From assembly GCA_002494975.1 (NCBI GenBank), contig DADI01000030.1, positions 1,242 to 12,328 on the forward strand: a DNA stretch of 11,087 nt. The letters run 5' to 3'. Below are positions 1 to 7,233 of this stretch, piece by piece (positions within the stretch are counted from its first letter, which is position 1; every line of letters starts with the position of its first letter). The translations under genes were made by a program, and so were the position numbers. This DNA is from Euryarchaeota archaeon UBA556 (GTDB lineage: Archaea; Thermoplasmatota; Poseidoniia; Poseidoniales; Thalassarchaeaceae). The notes below the pieces were generated by a model. The model was not told where the DNA came from, did no database searches, and saw nothing but the letters and a program-made list of their open reading frames with translations.

Positions 1-131
1 AAACCAGGGTTTTTAGATTTGAACTTACTATTTGTAAATATTAATGATACAATTGCAACAGTTACTATCGCCAAATCTAGAACAAATTGTTCAGTAGGAG
101 AAAGAGTTACTGCGTGCGCATCGAATAACAT
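1..131 (-). CDS. Partial membrane protein, N-terminus only (possibly cation/proton antiporter)
   Basis: An ATG at 131 opens a frame that stays open for 43 codons to the left edge, so only the N-terminus is visible. The upstream in-frame sequence has a stop with no better start in between. It begins MLFDAHAVTLSPTEQ, then has one clear hydrophobic helix (about residues 16-32, FVLDLAIVTVAIVSLIF), then a basic stretch with four lysines and a Pro-Gly. This pattern (short outside tail, helix, basic turn, Pro) resembles the first helix of Kef/CPA2-type cation:proton antiporters, but 43 residues are too few to assign a family. It reads in the same direction as the three genes to its right, 96 bases behind the DUF4430 gene. 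That it is a coding start is moderately sure; the function is a guess. Confidence 0.45.
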   Translation of the reverse strand, partial: MLFDAHAVTLSPTEQFVLDLAIVTVAIVSLIFTNSKFKSKNPG

Positions 132-186
132 AGGTAAGTAGTCCAATGTGATTATGTTATTGATGATTACTCTTATTCAATCTTGG

Positions 187-227
187 AGATTACTAAAATA
201 CGTAATCTAAAACAATCTCAAAAAGAC
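187..227 (-). terminator. T-rich tract followed by 7-bp hairpin after the DUF4430 gene
   Basis: Read on the minus strand directly after the stop codon at 228, the sequence has runs of five and four T (209-227). It then has a perfect 7-bp inverted repeat AGATTAC-(8 nt)-GTAATCT at 187-208. Archaeal termination relies mainly on U-tracts, which fits the first half. The hairpin comes after, not before, the T-runs, so it may instead belong to the leader of the next gene (ATG at 131). The terminator role is inferred. Confidence 0.3.
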
Positions 228-860
228 TTAGTATGTGGCAATTTCCCATGTAATAACACTATCACTATCTAATTCAAGATCAGAAATACCAACCAGAGAG
301 ATTGCACCGTTATCTAATAATTGCCACCATGCACCGGATGAGAAATCTTCAGTACAAGTATGTGTATCGCAAGGAGAAACACCACTAATAGAATCCATCT
401 GCAATCCAAAAGAGAATTCTGTGTAGGTGTAAGCAAAAGTCATATCTGTAGCTGCCACAGCGGCATTAAACAGTTCTAGACCATTTGTATAACCTTCAAA
501 ACCGCCGACACAGGCGCCTGTTGAATTCCAATTTTTGTCTGTTCTAAAATCCGTACCATCATGATCTATGTGGTGTCGACCATCAGCAAATTCAGATGGA
601 GCCGCACCATCGGGGAAATGGAAGCAAACTACTTGCTTACCATCCCATAAATCAGGCAAACCATAATGCGGATCTTCGTTATTATCAACTAATTCTGAAG
701 TCATTCTACTCCACTCCGTAGACAATGTACTTGATGAAAGCAATAGAACTACCAGAAAAACAATTGAAGCGGACTTTAATCGAGATTCTTCTTTGGCGGC
801 GAAGTACCCCAATATTGTCAATAGAGCTATTACTAAAACTGTCACTATAAGTGTAGACAT
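228..860 (-). CDS. Membrane-anchored extracellular protein with DUF4430 (transcobalamin C-terminal-like) domain
   Basis: This is a 210-residue protein starting at ATG 860. Two hydrophobic helices (about residues 3-20 and 32-48) are separated by a charged turn rich in Lys/Arg. By the positive-inside rule this puts both the N-terminus and the large C-terminal domain outside. Residues 118-210 carry the pattern of the DUF4430 fold: F-x-Y-x-Y, Gly-Leu with DSISGV (156-161), a WWQLLDNG core (178-185) and a closing strand SVITWEIATY. This fold forms the C-terminal lobe of transcobalamin/intrinsic factor and is found in bacterial and archaeal surface proteins, some linked to cobalamin uptake. Residues 77-110 hold a second region rich in His and Asp, and cysteines at 79, 117, 164 and 169 could form two disulfides. 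It lies 77 bases behind gatE with its own TATA-like box. The domain call is by eye; the ligand is unknown. Confidence 0.7.
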   Translation of the reverse strand: MSTLIVTVLVIALLTILGYFAAKEESRLKSASIVFLVVLLLSSSTLSTEWSRMTSELVDNNEDPHYGLPDLWDGKQVVCFHFPDGAAPSEFADGRHHIDHDGTDFRTDKNWNSTGACVGGFEGYTNGLELFNAAVAATDMTFAYTYTEFSFGLQMDSISGVSPCDTHTCTEDFSSGAWWQLLDNGAISLVGISDLELDSDSVITWEIATY

Positions 861-888
861 AGATTTAATGCGGGTAGTAACTAAGTAG

Positions 889-899
889 ATTAATATTAG
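889..899 (-). promoter_or_regulatory. TATA-like box for the DUF4430 gene
   Basis: On the minus strand the 77-base gap behind gatE contains CTAATATTAAT, centred about 34 bases before the ATG at 860. An archaeal start about 26 bases downstream of the box centre would leave a leader of only about 7 bases, and no GGAG-type ribosome site is visible. This suggests nearly leaderless expression independent of gatE. The region is AT-rich, so chance matches are easy. Confidence 0.35.
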
Positions 900-937
900 T
901 GATAATTAGAGTGCCCCAAATTAATAATTAGAAAATA

Positions 938-3067
938 TCACTGGCTAATTTTCTTAATTTTTTCAAGTAATATAGAATTGACTAATTTACCATCGGCTGA
1001 GCCGCCAAGTTTAGCCATAACCATACCCATTAACGGGCCGATTGCCGCCATACCTTTGCTTTGAATGAAATCTAATTTGTCTGCTATAATTACATCAATT
1101 ACTTTCTCGACTGAAGAACTATCTGCAGGAATAAATCCCTCAATTTCAGCTGTTTTAGATATCCAATCTATCTTTTTATCAAATGTAGAGAAATCTTCAT
1201 CGATACTCAAAAGGTACTTTGAACCGAGAGGGACTATTCCCTCTCTAGTAATAATCCCCTTTTCTCTTGAATATACTAACAAGGCTAATAGTTCCCAGGG
1301 AACATTAGATACAGGTACGTTTGATTTATTAGAAATCTCTGATCTTGAATTGTCTAACAAAATCGACGCCCAAGGTTTTGGAGTAAGTGAGGGAGATGAT
1401 AGCTCATTTTCAGTTAAACCTGAAATGAATATGTCATCCAACTCGCTTCCTAATATAGCCTCTACCTGATTACTGGAGATATCGTATTTTTGCAACCTTA
1501 ACAATCTTTGTTGTTTATTCATAGGTAGATTAGATTGTATCTTATCCCACCTATCTAATTCTAAATTCAACACTTGTATGTCTGTCTCAGGGTACATGCG
1601 TGCACCACTAGGCAGAGGTCTCATTGCAGTCGTTGTTCCGTCTTCAGGAGCCCCTTTTTTGATTACCACATTACGTACTTCACCAGGTATTCTGTGGAAC
1701 GCTCTTCTAGCACGTAACAGTACTGACTCGAGGGCTAACTCTGCCTGCCATTTTGGAGCAACACATAAGATAAAAGCGTCTGAATCTGATAATTGCAGCT
1801 CATTTCTTACTACATCGACATCTTCTGAAGTGATACCATATGCTGGAAGTTCGTCAGAATGGAAAATTCCTGCTACACCTGCTTGCTTGGCTGAACTGGC
1901 TAGCTCTCGCCCAAGCCGTGGCATTTGTGCACCGTTCTCGTCCAATTCTTTAGTTCCAATTTTTCCTGCAAAACCCTGTAACTTTAATCCTAGAACTACA
2001 GAACCCATAGAAAGTGCTTTTACCACCATTTCAGAATTACTATTTACAAATAAATTTGTGAGTTCCTCCGTTTTAAATGGCAATTTAGAAGAGGCTGAAA
2101 GAGCCACTCTATTTTCCACAGGAATAGAATCTAAACGACGATCGGGAGGGAGAAGAGGCAATTCTAATTCTTTACGTAATTCATTGGCTAAACGATACAT
2201 GTGCAATTGTCTTGCCATCTCAATTTTGATAATTTGAGGGACCCATTCTAAATCTTGACAACCTTTGATTTCAACTCGGACCCCACATGCAATACTTACG
2301 TTAAGATCTTGACGAATTGAACCTAAACCTCGTCTAACTCGGCGAGTATCTCGTAACAATGTCCCGAGCATTAAAGCGACTTCTTTCGCGTGCTCTGGCG
2401 TTTGAATATCAGGTGCAGTTGCAATCTCGACTAATGGTACCCCCAATCTATCTAATGTATAAAAAACGATTTCTCCATCTGATGTAGATTCTGTTTCAAG
2501 TTTTCTTGCAGAGTCTTCTTCGAGACATATTACATCAATTCCAACAGTCCCTAGATTTGTATCTATGACTCCATTTGTCGCCACTAAAGTGGTTCTTTGA
2601 AAACCACTAGTGTTTGAACCGTCAACTACTGTCTTTCTCATAGCCTGCATAGATGATACGGGTTTAGCATTCATCATTGCAGCCATAGTCAAAACTGCAT
2701 CAACAGCATTGTTATCATGATTCAATGGAGGAGCCTCATCGAGTTCGATCAGACCTGAATTTGGAGACTGAACATAAACAAATGAACGATTTCTTTTCGA
2801 TTCAAAACGGGCTGTTACGTCTATTCTTCCACCTTCTCCTTGGGCTGCTCGTAATTTCCTATGAGATCGAGGCCAATTATTAGGGATTTCATCTAATCCG
2901 AAATCATACAATTCACTTGGCATACGAGAATGAAGTTTACCAGTGGCTAATTGTTGATGTATTTCTAATCCACACATGAAACCCAAACCTTCGGGGCTCA
3001 AATTATCCGGAGAAGAGATGTCTCCCATTGGTTCCATATTAATCACAGAGACGGGGTTATCTTTCAT
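938..3067 (-). CDS. gatE: Glu-tRNA(Gln) amidotransferase subunit E (GatE)
   Basis: GatE is the kinase and tRNA-binding subunit of the archaeal GatDE complex. It activates Glu-tRNA(Gln) by phosphorylation and amidates it with ammonia released by GatD, giving Gln-tRNA(Gln). The 709-residue product shows the family landmarks in order: GLEIHQQL (33-40), SGFQRT (154-159), GSIRQDLNVSI (249-259) and VEIKGCQDL (265-273). An inserted AspRS-like GAD domain follows at roughly 340-460, with GFAGKIG at 365-371, which separates GatE from GatB. Then come RMYPETDI (490-497) and the helical YqeY-like tail with KGMAAIGPLMGMVMAKLGG (671-689) for tRNA recognition. It is somewhat longer than the usual 620-640 residues. 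Part of this is an N-terminal extension: Met11 and Met14 are alternative starts, and no ribosome site marks any of them. It follows mcm by 15 bases, so co-transcription is likely. GatD is not in the window. Confidence 0.95.
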   Translation of the reverse strand: MKDNPVSVINMEPMGDISSPDNLSPEGLGFMCGLEIHQQLATGKLHSRMPSELYDFGLDEIPNNWPRSHRKLRAAQGEGGRIDVTARFESKRNRSFVYVQSPNSGLIELDEAPPLNHDNNAVDAVLTMAAMMNAKPVSSMQAMRKTVVDGSNTSGFQRTTLVATNGVIDTNLGTVGIDVICLEEDSARKLETESTSDGEIVFYTLDRLGVPLVEIATAPDIQTPEHAKEVALMLGTLLRDTRRVRRGLGSIRQDLNVSIACGVRVEIKGCQDLEWVPQIIKIEMARQLHMYRLANELRKELELPLLPPDRRLDSIPVENRVALSASSKLPFKTEELTNLFVNSNSEMVVKALSMGSVVLGLKLQGFAGKIGTKELDENGAQMPRLGRELASSAKQAGVAGIFHSDELPAYGITSEDVDVVRNELQLSDSDAFILCVAPKWQAELALESVLLRARRAFHRIPGEVRNVVIKKGAPEDGTTTAMRPLPSGARMYPETDIQVLNLELDRWDKIQSNLPMNKQQRLLRLQKYDISSNQVEAILGSELDDIFISGLTENELSSPSLTPKPWASILLDNSRSEISNKSNVPVSNVPWELLALLVYSREKGIITREGIVPLGSKYLLSIDEDFSTFDKKIDWISKTAEIEGFIPADSSSVEKVIDVIIADKLDFIQSKGMAAIGPLMGMVMAKLGGSADGKLVNSILLEKIKKISQ

Positions 3068-3082
3068 AGGGTAAACGGGGCG

Positions 3083-5242
3083 CTAGACAAAACTATACTC
3101 ATCATTTTTACTACTATAGAGTGTGCCACTTTGACGCAATTGCTGTACTGTCTTATCTACTGTAAACTCGTCAATTTTCTTCGCAATTGCTCGATTATAT
3201 ATTGAAGTAATCGTTGCTACATTATTATTCTCATTACAAATATCTCTAATGATTGCCATAATGATTGATGTAGTATTTCTCTGTCTAACAGTGACACCTG
3301 AATATTCTGATTCATCTTCAATACCTGATTCTTCGCGCCAGTGCTTGAAGACCGCTAATGCTACTTTGGCATCCTCAGCAATTGCTTCACTTCGGAGATA
3401 CATTCGAGCATGAGCTTCTGTAAGGCGTATTAGTGCCTCTAATGCTCTAGCTGTTATTGGGACAACATTGGATTCTCCTTCATCTTGATCCTCACGCCCA
3501 AACGATTGTCTTTCTGAAACGTAATATTCCAATATCATTGCCATGACATCATCGTTAATATCGGGGTGATGATTTCTCTTTGAATATGCGATATATTTTC
3601 TAAGGAATGCTTGTGTAAGATGTTCTTTACCATCAACTCCATTTTTGAAAATTAAATCTTTTTCTTTTTCAGTAGGATCAATTTCTACAAATTCATCAAT
3701 TAAAGCTTCGGGGACTCCTTTGGTCCTACTCCGAAGAATATGTTTAGCAATCATTTCGTCCGTTTCTGCTTTGACTGTATCCCTCAACATCCATATAATA
3801 TCAAATCTTGATGCTAAAGGAGCTTCTAAACCCGTTTCGCTAAATGAACGGAGTACACTGGTATTCGCACCTCTTTTTGAGAAACGACCAGATTTAGGAT
3901 TTGCTGCTGCAATAATAGCACAACGCGAAGGCAGGGAAGCTGTAATGCCACCTTTAGAAATATCAATTTTCTGCTGCTCCATAGCAGGGTGCATTACTTT
4001 TCTATCATCGGGAGATATCTTATCGAACTCGTCTATAGCCGCCAAACCTCTATCTGAAAGAGGGAGTACTCCTGCCTCTAAAGCAAATCTTCCATCAGCA
4101 AATGTATCTCTTACGGCTGCGGCTGTTAATCCTGCACCGGAAACACCCCCTCCAGATGCAAATTTACCTCGAGGAGATAATTCTGAAACATAAGTTAGCA
4201 ACTGAGATTTAGCGACTCCTGGATCCCCCATCAAAAGAATATGGATATCCCCTCTAGTTCGAGTACCGTCAGGATTTCTTCTGGAAACACCACCAAATAA
4301 TTGGAGAGCAAGGGATCTTTTCACAAAATTCATAACACCAGATGAGAATATAGATGGAGCGATAGAATTCTGCATCAATGTGAGAAGATCTTCTCTCTGA
4401 GATATAGAAATAATTTGTTCTTCTTCTTCATCGGTAATTTTAATTTCAGTAAATGGAACAGATTCGTGTTCAGAACTAACAAGATGATAAATAATATCAA
4501 ACATTGGGGTTTTTTTATTTTTTATTACCTCACTATAAACTACAGGTATCATATTAGCAACTATTCTTTGACCTGGTAAATGCTTGTTTACTAAGTCCCC
4601 TTCAAGAAGTACTTTGGCTCTTCCTGGTTGAGCACCACTTTCTACTGACTCTGGTAATTCTTGAATTTCTATCCATTGATTATTAATTAATCTTGATACT
4701 TCAAAAATGAGCTGGAAACGTGTGGCTCCTCCCCTTCCTGCATTCTCGCCACAGCCTCCTTGATCTGCAGGTGGGCATCGAATTGGTTCCTTTAATTCTC
4801 TCTCGTTGGTTTGAATAAGTTCTTGCCGTACTCCGCATGATTCACACTCAAAAATTGCAATATGCATTCTAGGTTTAATCTCTGAGATTTTTATTACTTG
4901 AACATCGCTACTTCGTAATTTCTCGATATCTGCTGAACCTATCTCTCGTAAAGTTCGACGACTGTCTCGAGGCAATTCACCTACACGTAATATAACATCT
5001 AAGTCTTCTCCACGTTCTCTACAAATATGCCTTAGTGTTTCTTTGCCTGTATCTAAAATTGTTCGAGGAAACTGGAGAATATCTTCTGCGAAGTCAGGAT
5101 CAAAAGCCTCAAGTTCATGAAATGGAACTTCAAGCGTTGGAGTAATAGACTGTTTTGAGAGCAAGGTAAATATCTCAGTTTCCTTGGCTTCTAAAAAGAA
5201 GGTTTTCCAACGAGCGGACGAGTCATGTGCTGCCATTGTCAT
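3083..5242 (-). CDS. mcm: Replicative DNA helicase MCM
   Basis: This is the ATP-driven hexameric helicase that unwinds DNA ahead of the archaeal replication fork. Numbering is for the 719-residue form starting at ATG 5242. The N-terminal domain is followed by a zinc site with Cys133, Cys136, Cys156 and Cys164, then an OB-fold region. The AAA+ core has Walker A GDPGVAKS (339-346), Walker B AAIDEFDK (Asp404-Glu405), sensor-1 AAANP (Asn448) and arginine finger SRFD (Arg479). The pre-sensor hairpin reads IDISKGGI rather than the usual ISIAKAGI, keeping its DNA-contacting lysine (Lys430). A winged-helix domain ends the protein (about 654-719). A GTG at 5275 would add 11 residues, but GAGGA lies 6 bases before ATG 5242 and a TATA-like box at 5284-5288 predicts transcription from about 5260. 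The shorter start is therefore preferred. No intein is present. It leads the mcm-gatE unit. Confidence 0.95.
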   Translation of the reverse strand: MTMAAHDSSARWKTFFLEAKETEIFTLLSKQSITPTLEVPFHELEAFDPDFAEDILQFPRTILDTGKETLRHICRERGEDLDVILRVGELPRDSRRTLREIGSADIEKLRSSDVQVIKISEIKPRMHIAIFECESCGVRQELIQTNERELKEPIRCPPADQGGCGENAGRGGATRFQLIFEVSRLINNQWIEIQELPESVESGAQPGRAKVLLEGDLVNKHLPGQRIVANMIPVVYSEVIKNKKTPMFDIIYHLVSSEHESVPFTEIKITDEEEEQIISISQREDLLTLMQNSIAPSIFSSGVMNFVKRSLALQLFGGVSRRNPDGTRTRGDIHILLMGDPGVAKSQLLTYVSELSPRGKFASGGGVSGAGLTAAAVRDTFADGRFALEAGVLPLSDRGLAAIDEFDKISPDDRKVMHPAMEQQKIDISKGGITASLPSRCAIIAAANPKSGRFSKRGANTSVLRSFSETGLEAPLASRFDIIWMLRDTVKAETDEMIAKHILRSRTKGVPEALIDEFVEIDPTEKEKDLIFKNGVDGKEHLTQAFLRKYIAYSKRNHHPDINDDVMAMILEYYVSERQSFGREDQDEGESNVVPITARALEALIRLTEAHARMYLRSEAIAEDAKVALAVFKHWREESGIEDESEYSGVTVRQRNTTSIIMAIIRDICNENNNVATITSIYNRAIAKKIDEFTVDKTVQQLRQSGTLYSSKNDEYSFV

Positions 5243-5248
5243 ACTTAT

Positions 5249-5253
5249 TCCTC
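5249..5253 (-). promoter_or_regulatory. Ribosome binding site deciding the mcm start
   Basis: GAGGA on the minus strand sits 6 bases before ATG 5242, the expected spacing for an archaeal Shine-Dalgarno site. It lies downstream of the alternative GTG at 5275 and so cannot serve that start. Confidence 0.5.
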
Positions 5254-5280
5254 GCTGGGCTTTGCTCCGACGCACTTACG

Positions 5281-5290
5281 GTCTATAACC
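5281..5290 (-). promoter_or_regulatory. TATA-like box of the mcm-gatE unit
   Basis: On the minus strand GGTTATAGAC contains TTATA centred near 5286. A transcription start about 26 bases downstream, near 5260, gives a leader of about 18 bases that includes the GAGGA site. It lies beside a short imperfect palindrome, CCAAATTGG, at 5289-5297, which could be an operator or simply part of the B-recognition region. Inferred from position and sequence only. Confidence 0.35.
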
Positions 5291-5381
5291 AAATTGGATA
5301 GTTTCTGATACCCCTTTGTTTCTAGTGGAGTTTTAATGTAAATCAAATACAAAAATTACGTATTAATCGCTTCCACTGCAA

Positions 5382-5396
5382 GAAAATTTAATTTTC
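5382..5396. promoter_or_regulatory. Perfect inverted repeat in the divergent control region
   Basis: GAAAATT-T-AATTTTC is a perfect 7-bp inverted repeat with a single-base spacer in the roughly 215-base region between mcm and the PPC gene. Its half-site with one flanking base, AGAAAATT, recurs at 5409-5416, 28 bases away on the same strand. The central TTTAATTTT could also act as a TATA element for the plus-strand gene, giving a leader of about 40 bases. An operator role is plausible, but AT-rich palindromes arise by chance. Nothing else recognisable was seen in this intergenic region apart from the mcm promoter elements. Confidence 0.3.
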
Positions 5397-5457
5397 GCCA
5401 AGACTCATAGAAAATTACTCTACGTTGGTTTCAAATCTAAGTCCCTAATCGACAACT

Positions 5458-5886
5458 ATGGAATTTGTCAGAGTAGACGACGATGTAATACTAAGATTGG
5501 ACCCTGGAGAGGAAATACATCAGTCTATTCAAAGTCTTTCTGAACATGGAATTGATTGCGCTGTAATCACTAGTGGAATAGGAAGAGTGAGAGATATTCG
5601 GATGGGATATTTAGGGGCAGATGGAATTTATCAAACTTTAGATCATGAAGGGCCAATGGAATTACTATCTACACAGGGTAATTTAGCTCCTGGTCATGAT
5701 GGCCCTTTTACTCATCTACATACTCTAATGTCAGATAATGGACATTCAGTACATGGAGGACACTTATATCATGCGACCATTCATGTAGTTGGTGAAATTC
5801 ATCTACGTGTATTAGACGCTAATGCTATGAAGAGAGAACCAACCAATACAGATTTTGTTGCATTGAAATTCTGTGATTTGGAGTGA
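5458..5886 (+). CDS. PPC/DUF296 domain protein
   Basis: This 142-residue protein is essentially one PPC domain (plants-and-prokaryotes-conserved, DUF296). The family signature is clear: TSGIGRVRD at 38-46, a central PMELLS strand, and the metal-ligand-like block THLHTLMSD followed by HSVHGGHL, with histidines at 86, 88, 96, 99 and 102. It closes with a final strand before the stop. In plants this domain accompanies AT-hooks in DNA-binding proteins. The free-standing prokaryotic form has no AT-hook, forms trimers in solved structures, and has no firmly established biochemical role. No AT-hook is visible here either. The ATG at 5458 is the first plausible start and lacks a strong ribosome site. 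It is transcribed divergently from mcm and is followed after 4 bases by the hydrolase gene, so the two probably form an operon. Confidence 0.85.
   Translation: MEFVRVDDDVILRLDPGEEIHQSIQSLSEHGIDCAVITSGIGRVRDIRMGYLGADGIYQTLDHEGPMELLSTQGNLAPGHDGPFTHLHTLMSDNGHSVHGGHLYHATIHVVGEIHLRVLDANAMKREPTNTDFVALKFCDLE
5880..5886 (+). promoter_or_regulatory. Ribosome binding site deciding the hydrolase start
   Basis: GGAGTGA lies 4 bases before TTG 5891 (the GGAG core is 7 bases away) and overlaps the stop codon of the PPC gene. It is downstream of the competing GTG at 5873, so it supports the TTG start. Confidence 0.5.
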
Positions 5887-5890
5887 TAAA

Positions 5891-6502
5891 TTGAAAGTTC
5901 TTTGGGCTCATGGACTTGAAGGAAGCCCCAATGGTTCGAAACCTAAGTGGATAATAGAAAATCTAGGATGGGATGTAATTTCAATTGATATGAGCGAAAG
6001 AGGTTGGACAATCGGCGAGCAAACAGCAGTTGTTCTTGACAAGATATCTGAAATTGGTGATTTTGATCTAATCATGGGTTCATCTTACGGAGGGTTAGCT
6101 GTTGCAAATGCAGCTATTGAATTATTAGATAAGAATCTGAAATTGGTGTTAATGGCTCCTGCATTTGGTTTGGCAGAAAATTTTCAAAAAATAGGAGAAG
6201 AGGAATTGAATGAATGGGAAAATAATGGATTCAGGCCTTATTTCCATCATGGTCTCAATGAAGAAATTAAGTTAAGTTGGGATTTTATGGTCAGCGCTAA
6301 AAGGATGTCATGGCCAGAGATAAAACACTCAACTGTGATTATTCATGGTGTTTCTGATGATATCGTACCAATAGAATCTTCCAGAAAAGTAGCCGAATCT
6401 AATTCAAATGTTGAATTAATAGAGGTTGAGGATGGGCATCGATTAGTAAACTCTCTACAATTCATACCAATTGCCGCAGAAAAGGTATTATCAAAGAAAT
6501 AA
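5891..6502 (+). CDS. Small alpha/beta-hydrolase, YqiA/UPF0227-like esterase fold
   Basis: A compact cytoplasmic serine hydrolase of 203 residues from TTG 5891 (numbering from there). The product starts MKVLWAHGLEGSPNGSK, where HG (7-8) supplies the oxyanion region typical of small YqiA-like esterases. The nucleophile elbow is GSSYGG with Ser65, the acid is Asp156 in HGVSDDIVP, and the catalytic His183 sits in EDGHRL, so the triad is complete. A short lid region rich in Trp and Phe lies between about 98 and 145. There is no signal peptide. A GTG at 5873 would add six residues and overlap the PPC gene by 14 bases, but the GGAGTGA site and the family's usual N-terminus favour TTG. The substrate cannot be read from the sequence. 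It converges on livF with a 12-base gap. Confidence 0.8.
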   Translation: MKVLWAHGLEGSPNGSKPKWIIENLGWDVISIDMSERGWTIGEQTAVVLDKISEIGDFDLIMGSSYGGLAVANAAIELLDKNLKLVLMAPAFGLAENFQKIGEEELNEWENNGFRPYFHHGLNEEIKLSWDFMVSAKRMSWPEIKHSTVIIHGVSDDIVPIESSRKVAESNSNVELIEVEDGHRLVNSLQFIPIAAEKVLSKK

Positions 6503-6514
6503 TTTCTATTGATA

Positions 6515-7228
6515 TTAATGTGAACCAAGGAAATATTCGCCTATCTCAGGGTCAGTTAGAATATGTTGAGCATCTCCTGAATGCACTACTTTCCCTCCTG
6601 CAAAAATATATCCTCTATCTGAACGGGCAAGGCTTAAACGAGCGTTTTGTTCCACTATTAGTACAGTAATTCCCTCGCCTCTCAAGGCATCTATTCGTTC
6701 AATGATTTGTTGTTGATATAGGGGGCTTAATGCTGCAGTTGGTTCATCTAACAACAAAAACTTTGGATTGGATATCAGAGCACGTGATATTGCCAACATT
6801 TGCCTCTCTCCTCCAGATAGAGAGGCGGCCAAATCATGAACTCTTTCTTTCAAATCAGGGAACATATTCAAAGCCCGCTCAATTCTCTTATTTAGAACTA
6901 AATTAGACAGGTTATTACCACCCATCTGTAGATTCTCATAGATTGTTAAAGATGGAAATACGTTATCAACTTGAGGGACATATGCAATTCCTCTATTTAC
7001 TAATTGATCCGTTCGCCAACCGGAAACATCTTCTTCGTCATGTATTACATCTCCTGAATAGTAAGTAGATATTCCAAATATAGTCTTGATAAATGTAGAT
7101 TTCCCACATCCATTCGGTCCAATAATTGTAACAAATTCTCCCTCCTCTACATATAGATCGATATCATAGAGAATCTGAACTGAACCATATCCTCCATTGA
7201 GTCCTTTTACATCTAGTACTCTACCCAT
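6515..7228 (-). CDS. livF: Branched-chain amino acid type ABC importer ATPase LivF
   Basis: This is the second ATPase of the Liv importer; it binds the cytoplasmic loops of the permease and hydrolyses ATP for uptake. Numbering is from ATG 7228 (237 residues). Walker A is GPNGCGKST (37-45), the Q-loop Gln is 86 in YVPQ, the signature is LSGGERQ (137-143) and Walker B is LLLDEP (Asp161, Glu162). VEQNA (192-196) places a Gln where most ABC ATPases have the H-loop His, a hallmark of LivF that separates it from LivG. NVFPSLTIYENL is also typical of LivF. A GTG at 7237 would overlap the livG stop as GTGA. However, the AGGAGGAG stretch at 7237-7244 is too close to that GTG and well spaced (8 bases from the proximal GGAG) for ATG 7228. 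It is the last gene of the liv operon. Confidence 0.92.
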   Translation of the reverse strand: MGRVLDVKGLNGGYGSVQILYDIDLYVEEGEFVTIIGPNGCGKSTFIKTIFGISTYYSGDVIHDEEDVSGWRTDQLVNRGIAYVPQVDNVFPSLTIYENLQMGGNNLSNLVLNKRIERALNMFPDLKERVHDLAASLSGGERQMLAISRALISNPKFLLLDEPTAALSPLYQQQIIERIDALRGEGITVLIVEQNARLSLARSDRGYIFAGGKVVHSGDAQHILTDPEIGEYFLGSH

Positions 7229-7233
7229 TACAC

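Noticed and set aside
132..227. Possible tRNA or small RNA gene in the gap
   Set aside because: Only a short AT-rich hairpin is present; no cloverleaf arms, TTC-loop or other RNA signature.
1578..2237. Open frame of 219 codons on the plus strand inside gatE
   Set aside because: It is antisense to a highly conserved GatE region and its product (Ser/Arg/Pro-rich) shows no domain or ribosome site; a shadow frame.
938..3067. Assignment as bacterial-type GatB
   Set aside because: The inserted GAD-like domain with GFAGKIG and the length above 600 residues identify GatE rather than GatB.
3645..4193. Open frame of 182 codons on the plus strand inside mcm
   Set aside because: It lies opposite the MCM AAA+ core, with no recognisable motif; a shadow of the constrained opposite strand.
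4505..4526. Runs of seven and six T within mcm that might allow slippage or act as an internal terminator
   Set aside because: They encode the KNKK part of the MCM N-terminal domain in frame on the other strand, and the protein continues normally on both sides; no sign of a frameshift.
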